From positions 44,509 through 108,508 of the forward strand of contig JAGQDJ010000178.1 of the NCBI GenBank assembly GCA_022885665.1: a stretch of 64,000 nt of DNA, written 5' to 3'. The stretch comes from Triops longicaudatus (lineage: Eukaryota > Arthropoda > Branchiopoda > Notostraca > Triopsidae). Position numbers and translations under genes: made by a program. Within the stretch, counting starts at the first letter, position 1; the number at the start of each line of letters is the position of its first letter. The notes below the pieces were generated by a model that ran no database searches, was not told where the DNA came from, and saw only the letters and a list, made by a program, of their open reading frames with translations. Shown here piece by piece: positions 35,701 to 45,409 of this stretch.

Positions 35701-38700
35701 TTTGTGGGGAAAAAATCGCCGTTAAGGTCACGGAAGAAGGGCTTTGTGATTTTTCCTCGTCCTCTTTCTTTGCAATATCGTGAAATATTCTTTGTAATTT
35801 ATTTTAAATTTAAAAGGAAAACAAATGTTTTTTTTTCTAAAAAAAGGGATTTGACGCCATTTTTCTCTCCCGGGAAAGAAATGGACGCCAAGGCACGGAT
35901 CGATAAAGATGAATGAGTCTTGTTTTGGGAAGGCAGAAGGGAGGCGTGGTCTTTCCTTTACGGACTGTTTTTGGTCCGTAATTCATTACCGCCATTTAGG
36001 TTACGCTGCTTTTTTAGGACCACGACAACAGTAATAGGAGAAGTGGTTTCGAAGATGTGGTGTTTGCAAGCTCGCTGGCTGCCACGCAGGTCAAAACGCG
36101 ATCCGGGCTGAGCACTATCATATCAGGGATGCAGTTTCGCTGACAACATACTAGCAAAAGAGAAGCGAAGGGAAGGAACAGAAAGGAAGGTCTTGGTATC
36201 AAACATCATCAGCACCTGAACTTGTTGTGGGGGAATCCTTGCTACCGCCCAATAGCACCCTGGCTCGTTTCCAAAAGGGCAAAGGTTCCTACGAGAAAAC
36301 ACCACGTACTGTACCAGTACGTGTACACACACATACGTGCACAATAAACTCGTCAATAACGAGAACTAAGCGTTGCCCTATGTTAGCTACACGCCACATT
36401 CTAGATTGAATGAATACGAAACACACCAAACACTAACGCTGGAAAAGCGCTGTTAATGCAGTGAGTATTGCTGCCCAGTACTTAATTCATAAAAAAAATG
36501 CTTCCAAGCCAGCTTGCACAACATGATAAAACATACGAGGCATCTTAACACAGCTTTAGGGTGCCGTTCAGTGTTTGGACGTAAATAGCACATCTGTGCT
36601 CATTTTTACCACGAGAGGCGTGGTATTGGGCTTCAAAAGCCAAGATTCTGAGGTATTGTTGCGGGAATTAAACATCAAAAGCGTGGCCTCGAGGATCTGA
36701 TGCACTCTGTGGCCCAATTGCCTTATTAGAACGGACACAGCCATTTAGATAGCGGCCTGAAATAGTGATGTGGGCGTTAGCGTTTTCCGCTCCTCCCGAA
36801 AGGGGATATGAAAGCCCCGATAACAACCTAGCTATTACCTCTTCTTTACTGAAAATCCACCTAACATTTTTTTCCCTTTCCCTACTTTTACTTCTTATTT
36901 TTATGTGTTAAAAACTGAGAAGCTATCTCTGACGCCATCTGCCAGTCCGTAAAGCTACTACAAGGCAAGTGCCTTAACTCCGGTAGTGCCAATAAATAAT
37001 GTACTTCGGTTTCAAGAAGGAATCGTGCAGATAGAATGAATTTCTTAGGGAACAAGACGACCGTCTTATGTATATGCTTTACATACGCTTTGATTACAGA
37101 CGCTTTAGCAGAGCTTTTGTGAAAACTTGCGGATGTTTGGAGTAAAGGTTTAGTGGCGACTGTCTCAGATCAATGATGGGGAAAAGTAGAAAAGACATCC
37201 TTGGCTGATCATCTCCAGCGGGAAGATACGCTTTTGTGTTTTCAAGGAACCTTTGAATGAAACGAAGAAGAAAAATTCTCACACATGAAAAAGGAACATA
37301 CTTTTTTGTGGGAAATCCTGGCAGGAAACGCGTACAGGTAAAGAAGCAAGGCGTGAAGGCCGCTTCCGACCCATAGCCCCATTTCCGCCATCATTTGTCA
37401 CCTCCAAGCTTGGTCTTCAATCACATTTTTCCTGGAAAACTTGGGCAAGCGACTTTTTACAAATAAAACTTCAACACTGATCGTGCACGAAAGAAAACGT
37501 AGTAAAGGCATTTACCGTTGTGATTTACGACCCCTGCGGTTGTGAATCGATGGTTGTCAATGCTCTTTCATGAAAAGCAGACAAGTTCCTACTGTTTACT
37601 ACCCAAGTGCCTCACGGTTTGTAAAGGGGGCGAGAGGTGGAAGGAGGCATCAACGGACTGCCACTGGACACTGTTTACTATGCCACGGAACCGTAACGAT
37701 TAGCGGGAAGGGAAAGTGCGGCAACTGGGCAACAGTGAATTTTTCATCCACTGCGAGAACCTTCGGTGCGTTACGGCATGTTCGAAAGAAGGTGGACCAA
37801 GCAAAAGGAATAGGCTAACAATGAAAGTTGAGCTGAGCCGCAGTTGCTGGGTGACTAGCGAAACGCTACATGCATAAAATGAGGGTTCTGTTGGCAGTGA
37901 GCGTTCGGCAGTTGTGAAGTAGTTTACGTCATGGCATATAGTATCGTGAAGAATTCGTTGAAAATAAAACCGATGTAAAGCAACGAGGTCTGAAGACAGC
38001 GACCTGAGAATCCGCGCATATCAAGGGTGTGTATTACCAGCGCTCTCTTTGAGAGCTTGGCTGGCGCAAAGGAGAGGTGAAATTCAAGGGGTTGCGGATC
38101 AATCAATAATTTTAAGCACGTCCAGGAGGAAAGGAAAGGAATCCTTAAGAAAGAGTATTTGGCGTATTTGCATTAAGGCATCAACTGTGTCATGCTCACG
38201 AAAACATGGCGTGAATTATATATTTACTCGCCAAAAGAGTAGAAAATGAAGGCTTGCGCGGATCCGGTTTAAAGATGTCATACTAGATATTCTCATTCAA
38301 AGTTTTGTGTAGACATCAAGAAACGAAAGTAAAAAGTAAAAACAATAAAGCTTATAAATAAAGCCTGCCTCATCTCCTAAAACTGTGTTCAATCAAGTCT
38401 TTTCTTTTCTTTAGTGTTCAAGGTCGTTTAGTTGGCATTTTCTCGAAGTACGAATAATTAATTCTAGCTTTTGCATTTCTTTCACCGAACAGAGGAAGCG
38501 CGGGAACGGCAAGAGGGCGTTTTAGTCCACTGCGTGGGCGGGATTTCGCGGTCGGTGACCATCACGGTAGCCTACCTCATGTACAAACTCTCCATGACGC
38601 TCAACGACGCCTACGACTTTGTGCGTCGTCGGAAAGCCAACATTTCTCCCAACTTCAACTTCATGGGGCAACTCCTCGACTTCGAGCGACAACTCCACAC

Positions 38701-39151
38701 GCGCGTGTCCTGCACCTGTGGCGCCCTCTCGGACCCCACCGGCGAAGACGAAACGGGCAGTCAAGGCGCTGAGACCGGCTTCTGCGGCCCTCTAGCGGCC
38801 AGCGCCACCACCTTTAGCGCGAGCCCTCACGCGACGCTGGAAACGGACTCGGCGCTGCCTTCCTCCGTCTCCGTGTCCCCCTGCTCCACCTCCTCGCCCA
38901 CCCCTTCGTCCTCCAGCCACTCCTCCGCGTCCACCTCTTCGGCGGCCTCGCCCTCGTTCAGAGTCCCCGCAGAAGAGGACCTTCAGCCGGCCAGCCTCAG
39001 CGCCGCGCGCCGCGCTCAGCCCAGGAGCGCAGTAGCCAGCGCCACCGAGCGGGGCCGCAACCTGCACAACCGCTTGCGGGCCATGGCGTGCCAGTGCCAG
39101 GCCGCGCAGTGCCACTTTTCCAACCCCAGTTTTCCTACCGAATCTATTTGA
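28042..39151 (+). CDS. MKP-3/DUSP6-like dual-specificity MAP kinase phosphatase
   Basis: Four exons: 28042-28648, 34033-34586, 34695-34830 and 38493-39151, in phase, giving 651 residues against 381 for human DUSP6. An N-terminal rhodanese-like domain contains LLDCRSPTDFAECHIRQAVH and the ERK-docking basic motif IMLRRL near residues 101-106. A serine-rich linker of roughly 150 residues follows (PSSSSSSSIFYTPRSPS), then the catalytic domain FPVEILPHLFLGNAQNSQD. Catalytic residues are present: Asp415 in PITDHLSQNL, and Cys446 and Arg452 in VHCVGGISRS (human HCLAGISRS). It ends KANISPNFNFMGQLLDFERQ plus an extra Ser/Pro-rich tail of about 150 residues. Family members dephosphorylate ERK in the cytoplasm as negative feedback. 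The frame is open upstream to 27958 but with TTG, so ATG 28042 is preferred; ATG 28166 is an alternative. AATAAA at 39165-39170 may be the poly(A) signal. DUSP6, 7 and 9 cannot be told apart. Confidence 0.93.
29041..29179. mobile_element. Short non-autonomous DNA transposon (MITE-like)
   Basis: A 139-bp element with imperfect inverted ends: left CAGGCTGGCACGTAGCGAGG; right, on the minus strand, CAGGCCCGTAGCCAGG. Both share CAGGC and CGTAGC. G/C-rich blocks (GGGGGTTAACCACCCC) adjoin the left end. No transposase is present. A clear target-site duplication was not seen. Confidence 0.55.
32757..32787 (+). repeat. Poly(T) tract of 31 nt
   Basis: Uninterrupted T run inside DUSP intron 1. On the minus strand it would be a poly(A) run, possibly a retrotransposon tail, but no element body was recognised beside it. 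Confidence 0.8.
34831..38492 (+). other. DUSP intron 3 (3.7 kb)
   Basis: Contains a CTCF-like site (35011-35024), an ACAATGAA motif at 35279-35286, the repeat units at 37727-37880, and a CCTATGTTAGCTACACGCC copy at 36377-36395. No gene recognised. Confidence 0.7.
37727..37880 (+). repeat. Two units of the about 90-bp repeat
   Basis: Unit cores TGGGCAACAGTGAATTTT (37726) and AGGCTAACAATGAAAGTT (37812) are 86 bp apart. The first shares ATCCACTGCGA and a CATGTTCGAAAG tail with the units at 12564-12886. Confidence 0.6.
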
Positions 39152-41165
39152 GAAAGCGTAGTAAAATAAACATAGTATTTGTACATTCTTTTCCCTTTTT
39201 TATCAAGACTTTTTCTGTTTTTAAACTGTCAGACATCAGGGTACAAACTGTACATGTTGTTATATAGTTTCCACCCCTTTTTGAAATTTTTGTCTCCACC
39301 CTAAAACGGCCAATCCAATATGCTTAAGTAAAGTGCCTTTCGTCCCCCAATTCATAATACGCCCGTTAATTAAAACCTGTTGGTCGATACCTTTAAGGGT
39401 TACACCGTCAAACGCCCCTCTAGTGACACTTAAGGGAGATTAGAAAGCGGTTGTATGCCCTAGCGGGCGTTGAGTACCTAACCAACAGTGGCGTTGCTAA
39501 GCGTGTTTACCGCTGAACTACTCTTTAAAAAAATCCCGAAAATTCTAGATTTTAATATATTTTTGAAAATCACTTTAATTCTTTAAAACAAATTCGGATG
39601 TGAATGCGAGAGAAGTTTGATTTTCGGTCTATAAAAGCTTCAGGAGAAAGGAAAAGCGGTAAAAGCTCGTTAACGAGGCTCCACGCCATCTGTTGGGGAA
39701 AGGAGCGTGTGTCCCTGCGAGAGGGAGAGAGCCACACACTTTACTCGCTCCAGGACTGAGCTAGTCAAGTGCCTTTTTATAATGAAAAACGTTTTATTAC
39801 ATAAATGTTAATTTTTCCAGCAGCCATTGACGTACTGGTACATGTGTGTTACATTGATCATGTAACATACATGATGAAACCATTTTGCCAGAGGGCGTTG
39901 AGTTTTTGGGCTTCTTGTGAAAAGATTCCGTTTTGTTAAAGGTAACCATGTTATGTACAAATCGAAACCGTCAATCCCACAGAAATCAGTATTTTTTCAG
40001 CAGTTTTGCTGCGAATCGTGCCAACCATTTCACCCATTTCCAAAGTAAAAAGACTTTGTAATAACAATAAAGCCAATGTAATTTGAGAAAATCCCGCGGA
40101 AGCGGAACTTACGTGTCAATCCAGTGTTATTTTTGTTTCCGGTTCGCTCATACTGTCTGACGATAATGGAATATAATATAATTGAAAACAATTGACTTCA
40201 AATTCTCTTGCGAGGAGTAATTGAAAAGTAGACACGAAACCCTGACTTTTCACCAACATTAAAATAATGTGACAATAAGGTCACGAAGAAGAAACCCCAT
40301 TCGGGACTTCTTTACCCGTAGAGGAGAGATGGACAAAGAAAACTCCACGGAGAAAGTGTTCTTCAAACAGTGTGCCTTTACCGGCGAAAGTCAGTTGGAC
40401 TTCTCTATGAAAATCCAGCGCAGTGGAAGGGTTGATTCAAACTTAATACCGGATTAAGGAGACCTGACAAAATCTTACATTCCGCTCCTCAAACAAGAAG
40501 TCAGCGATAGTTTTCTAACAAGAAGACACGTGGCTGAACTTAAAAAAGATCTGTACTTTTTGTAACAAAAATTCTTAACATATACTTTTAAAAAAAGCAA
40601 ATATCGACATATGGAACAAAACTATATATCACCACTACAGGGAGGGGGGCAAGGGACCGAAGACGGGGTAAGTTGGTGGTCGAAAGTTGCCCGTATCTTT
40701 TTTTTTTTCGGGGGGTATACAGTACAAAGAAAAACCGAAGACAATATAAGCTGCGATGGGAGACCAAGTACACAAAGACGCCTAAGAAAATGGTTTTCTT
40801 TTTCTTCTAGGGGACAACACAATAATTTGTTTTTTTAGCCTTTTGAATCTGTCGTTACAAATGAGATATGCGCGTTTTTTAAGAGGGTGAGAAGGAGAAA
40901 GAACTCCCAGAAGCTTAACCCACACAGCCATTGCTTTCGTGGTCTCTTTTCTCCGAGAAATTGGTTTCTTATTACAACACTATCATCTCCGACTATTTTT
41001 CTTGTCTTTAAATACTTTTTAACACAGCAATTAAGACGTTGGGAAGTCGCGAGGTCCAACCGTCTTCCCCGGCAAGAAAATATGTATAGAAGGGAGACAG
41101 AAAGTGGGGAAAACTGAAGCACCCATGAAAGGAGACGAGAAATTAAAGGAGAATACAGAGTTTCA
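39152..41165. other. Intergenic between DUSP and ARL8 (tail-to-tail)
   Basis: Holds the two 3' UTRs. A CTCF-like site on the minus strand lies at 39683-39698. No gene recognised in the remaining sequence. Confidence 0.5.
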
Positions 41166-42440
41166 CTAGTGACTACCACTTTTGGAATGTGCAATGAGCC
41201 ATTGTAAGGTAATGTCGATGTTGTCCTTTTCTTTGCACGAGATCGAGTAACAACAAATCTCCCGATCCTGGATGGCTGACAGATTCCTGAACGGGGAGAA
41301 AATTATAAAAGATTAGTTAAATTAACAAAAAAAAAAGAAATAAAAAAATTGTCAGATTTAAAGATAGCTTAAAGATATAAATATAATAGTTATTAAGTAA
41401 ACATGATTCGAATGCTAAAAATAATGCAAAAGGATCTTGCGCAGTAGAAAACTAATGTTACATTCGTTCAATCAATCCGTGTTCGTCGAGAGCGTTGGGT
41501 AAATCGCGCTTGTTGCCGAGCACCAGCACGGGGATTCCCGCTAATTGTGGCTTGTCCAGTAAATGGTGAAGTTCATTGCGTGAAGCTTCGATTTTTTCGT
41601 GGTCTGCGGCATCAACCATGTATCTACAGGAAACAAACTTATTACTGCCTTGTCAAGCAAGAATTCCATTTCGCTATGAAAACCGTACTTGGCATTTAAC
41701 ATCAAGTCGCTGATTTGCGTCATGAAACTATCATCCTAGGTTAGTTTTCAAACACTCACATTTTGTTTTTACTTTACTAGTAAAACAAAAGTACACTTCG
41801 TAATGTAAAATACAATTTTAATGCAAGGAATGAAATAATAAACTATAATATATAAAACACAGTCAATTTTTAGAGTAGGGACTACTTTACAAAAAAATTA
41901 TAATTTTAATTATGGAAATGATAAACTTAGTAAATACTACGGTTTAAGCTTATTAAATAGTATTTAAACTCACATGATTGCGTTAACTCCTCGACAATAT
42001 CGTTCCCACATGGATCTGAAGCGTGGTTGGCCACCAATGTCCCACAGCTTGATAGTGACGTTTCCTTTGGTGATTTTGCGCATATTGAAGCCTACTGTGG
42101 GAATCATATCTTCGCTGAATTGTCCGGACTACATCAAATACCATTTAATAGACTTTATTTACTTCACGGCTTCCTTTTTTTTTCAATAAAAAAAATAGGA
42201 ACATAATTTACCAAGCTGCTCACTTTTTTATGCTACACTTACCAAAGAATGCTATTCACTGTTTGTCTTAAACAAACAAGACAGAGATAAGACTAATAAA
42301 AATAAATTAAAACTTACAGCGATGACGTTAACGAAAGTCGTTTTTCCCGAATACTGCAAACCCACTAAGGTGAGTTCCATCTCTTCTTTCCAAAACAGGC
42401 TTTTAAACCAATCCAAAATGCGATTAATTAAAGCTAACAT
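41166..42440 (-). CDS. ARL8: ARL8 small GTPase
   Basis: Four exons on the minus strand: 42440-42318, 42128-41974, 41623-41462 and 41286-41166. The CDS is 561 nt, exactly 186 residues as in human ARL8A/B. ARL8 is an Arf-like GTPase on lysosomes that recruits kinesin-1 through SKIP/PLEKHM2 and the HOPS complex, and also moves presynaptic cargo. The N-terminus MLALINRILDWFKSLFWKEE is the amphipathic, acetylated helix that replaces Arf myristoylation. The P-loop is GLQYSGKT (residues 27-34), switch II is WDIGGQPRFRSMW, and the specificity motif is GNKRDLP. It is nearly identical to vertebrates throughout, including KEKDNIDITLQWL near the C-terminus. Introns are 113-350 nt. Confidence 0.97.
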
Positions 42441-42725
42441 TGTGTGAACTATGGGCAAAGTTTACAAATGAGTCACTAGTCAACTTTTTCGGCTGTGGGC
42501 GAGTAGTAAAGATTGCAGCCCCCTCCTTGGACCGAGCCCTCCTTCTGGGAGACGCTAATAGGGAAACCGCGAACGACGAGACTGGAACGCAGATCGCAGT
42601 TCTGTGGTTTGGGAGCAAATTGGGAGCGCGGGAACTGGTAATCATGTTACCCAAGGCGATGAAAACTGGGTTCATGAATCGTTTTTTATATTTTCTTGAT
42701 ATAACCTAGATTGAAAGGAAAATAA

Positions 42726-42798
42726 GGGCCTGTAGCTCAAATGGTAGAGCGCTCGCTTAGCATGCGAGAGGTACGGGGATCGATACCCCGCAGGTCCA
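42726..42798 (+). tRNA. tRNA-Ala (AGC)
   Basis: A 73-nt intronless tRNA. The acceptor stem GGGCCTG pairs with CAGGTCC, including one G-U pair. Box A is TAGCTCAAATGG. The anticodon stem-loop CTCGCTTAGCATGCGAG has anticodon AGC. The T arm is CGGGG-ATCGATA-CCCCG, close to the insect tRNA-Ala T arm. The discriminator base is A at 42798; CCA is not encoded. It lies 285 bp upstream of the ARL8 start. Confidence 0.96.
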
Positions 42799-42808
42799 TG
42801 AAATCATA

Positions 42809-42813
42809 TTTTT
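42809..42813 (+). terminator. Pol III terminator of tRNA-Ala
   Basis: A TTTTT run 11 nt after the tRNA end, as expected for RNA polymerase III termination. Confidence 0.7.
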
Positions 42814-43054
42814 GTAGGTACAAATATGTGATATGGCTCCATTAGCCATTTGGGACAGTGAATTCGTACAACTGTGCAATGCCAGTAAGACTGTTGATCT
42901 TCATGGCTGCTACGCTTACGGACTCATCATCGAACAATACAGTTGCTTTCTCACAAGAATAGTGGGAACGTCCGGCTGAATATTTTCCAGTACTTTCCCA
43001 TTGAGATAGTTTTGTTAAATAATGTGATTATTTTCAAAAAATCACCTGAACCAT

Positions 43055-43091
43055 TTAACGCGTTAATTAACTTTATTAATTAACGCGTTAA
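43055..43091. repeat. Perfect 16-bp inverted repeat (hairpin)
   Basis: Arm TTAACGCGTTAATTAA (43055-43070), loop CTTTA, and the exact reverse complement (43076-43091). Each arm itself contains the palindromes TTAACGCGTTAA and TTAATTAA, so cruciform or protein-dimer binding is conceivable. Confidence 0.9.
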
Positions 43092-43350
43092 TTAGTAGTT
43101 CTGGTGACACTGACTTTCAAGTCAACTCCAAAGCATGCTTCAAGTCATCCTTCAAGTCATTCTTGAGCTAGGGCTGCCACCTAGCTAGGGACATAAGCAG
43201 CCCGAGCTTTACACCTTCCAGTTGACCCGCATTTCGTCTTGTATTCAGAGGCCTTTGAGATTCAGAGATGTTTTCGTTCTACTAAACAGAATTTCCACAC
43301 TTATCTTATTTTTTTTCTTACGTGAATGTGAACCCAGCGATCCCTTTACC

Positions 43351-44998
43351 ATGTTTTCATTATTGTTTTTAACCATTAGCCTTGTTCCAGGTAACTTTTA
43401 AAAAATCATTTCTCATGACTTTCAAAGTTTCATTCTGTTTTGTTGTAGCGTTTGCTGTCAACACGGCGACAAGTTGTGATTTTGCCGGGTTCATTGCCTC
43501 CTGCCCCATTGACATAGACAACATTACCGTCACTACCACTGCCCTGATAAACAACTGCCAAGCTCCAATGGAAATCAATTTTATCTTGGAAGTATATAAA
43601 TCATTTTTTAAATTGGATTTTTTTTTCTGGGATAATGGAAAAGTTTCGTTAACTAATTCTTTTTAAATGTTTTCCAGACTAAACGAGGAAATATATCGTG
43701 GCTGCTCTGGGAGTACACTTACCAAATGACGAACCCCGTCGAGCGTTTGAAACTGCCCAGCATTGGCACAATTCCTGAAGTCTTGCTAGACATTAGTTTA
43801 TCGCGGCTTAATCAGACAGCTTCCTTTACGTCGTTCCATATCGAAGTATAAAGCTGTATTCGTTTATTCAAGTTATGTTACGCTAGTTACGCTTGTTTAT
43901 ACTATCGGTGAGGTTAATGAGCTGCGTGATTTTATGCTGCGCATGGTTTTGGTGCATGAAATTTATTAGCTTATCGTTGGTATTGTAGATTTAGTGTCAT
44001 AAGTTGATTAGAAGTTAAGGAAGGTTACTGTTTGCGTTGTTACTGCATTACGCATGTCGTAAAAGACTTTCCAGTGTTCCCTCTTTGAGTAAACTTCTTA
44101 TCGTGCACAAAAATATACACTGTGGGGTACAAAGTCCTACAAGTAACTACTTAAATTGTAAGAAATTCTTGAGGAATTAAAAACGACGCTGGCTCTTATT
44201 AATACAGTTGAAAAATCTTTTAGCGTTACTTATAATTTCGATGTCAATGCTCATGTCTACTCTTTTGATCTTAGGTTCAGTATATTGGTCCACGGAACAG
44301 AAACCTCGGCACATTCCTGAAAACGAGTGTCTCTCTGCCCAATCGAGGAGAATGTGCGCGAGACAAGAAGCTTCTCATGCTTGAAATAGTCTTGGGTGAG
44401 GAAACGTTAACATGATTTTTTTCTTTTAAAAGGAAAAGCGTCAGTAACCACATTGATCTCTCCTATGCAGGAATAATTTTGTCGTCAATCGCATTTTTGA
44501 TTACCTCCTTCACAATTGTCTACGTTCTCAAGCGCTACCATGACAGGAAGAAAGACCCTTTGGTCCAGAATATGGAAACTGAAGAAGGGGAGGTAGTTGC
44601 TGAGCCATTTTTAAAACGATTTTTCCGTTTTTCTTCCACCGTCTCATCTCAGCTAGAAAACCAGTCTTGTAGTGTATTTAATGTTACTTAATTTTACATA
44701 ATATATTATTTATATTCTTATATTCATTTATTGTTTATGTTCTTTTAAAAGAATGGATCACGTTGTTAACTAAACGTATTTCGTAATTTAGGCTCCACTA
44801 AAGGCTCGGTTGCAGATCAGCGATCTTGCGAAACGCAAGCGAAAACTAGCCGAGGCAATACAAGCCCATTATCGGTCCAGACCGCCGCCCAAGCGCATCA
44901 TTGACAAGGAGCCGGCTGTCGACCACCATGACGGGCCCGCCGTCTTGATCAGCACTGCCAGTGGTTTACAACCGGCGCGCACTAACGACGTCAGGTAA
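43351..44998 (+). CDS. Orphan type I membrane protein, 266 aa
   Basis: Not recognised as a named family. Six exons: 43351-43390, 43449-43591, 43678-43845, 44275-44395, 44471-44592 and 44792-44998, all GT-AG and in phase. The protein has a signal peptide (MFSLLFLTISLVPAFA), an ectodomain of about 140 residues with four or five cysteines and three N-glycosylation sequons (NIT, NIS, NQT), one membrane helix near residues 158-178 (IILSSIAFLITSFTIVYVL), and a basic cytoplasmic tail containing LAKRKRKLAEAIQAHYRSRP. If exon 5 is not spliced at 44593 the frame runs to a stop at 44691, giving an alternative tail (VVAEPFLKRFFRF). A receptor or adhesion role is possible but unproven. The stop TAA is at 44996-44998; the gene is tail-to-tail with argininosuccinate synthase. 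Confidence 0.7.
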
Positions 44999-45409
44999 AG
45001 GATTCTCAAACTAGTCACGAACTTAAGAGTTCACGACAATTAAAGCATAATAAACTACTAAAACTTATCACAGCTCAAAAATAAATCCTGTTGGTTTCGG
45101 AGTTTGTCGATTCGTATTTTAGAATCCAAGCGTTTCAAACGGAAAATACTGTATTAAAAAAAATTAGTAAAATTTTTATGAAAAAATATGTATGAACACA
45201 TTTTGGATATGTATTATATTTTTTTTTATTATTGAACTCTTTTTCAGATCGTTTCTGTCTTCCGGAACGCATTGAAACCATGACGTAGTACAATTTGCAA
45301 CGAATTCCGTCCAGATCTCGTGTATTACTGCTTATCGACAAAACTTTGATCAAAAATTGTTTTCGTGCCTTTTTTTGTTGATTTTCGTCGCTTGTTGCAA
45401 TGGGGATTG

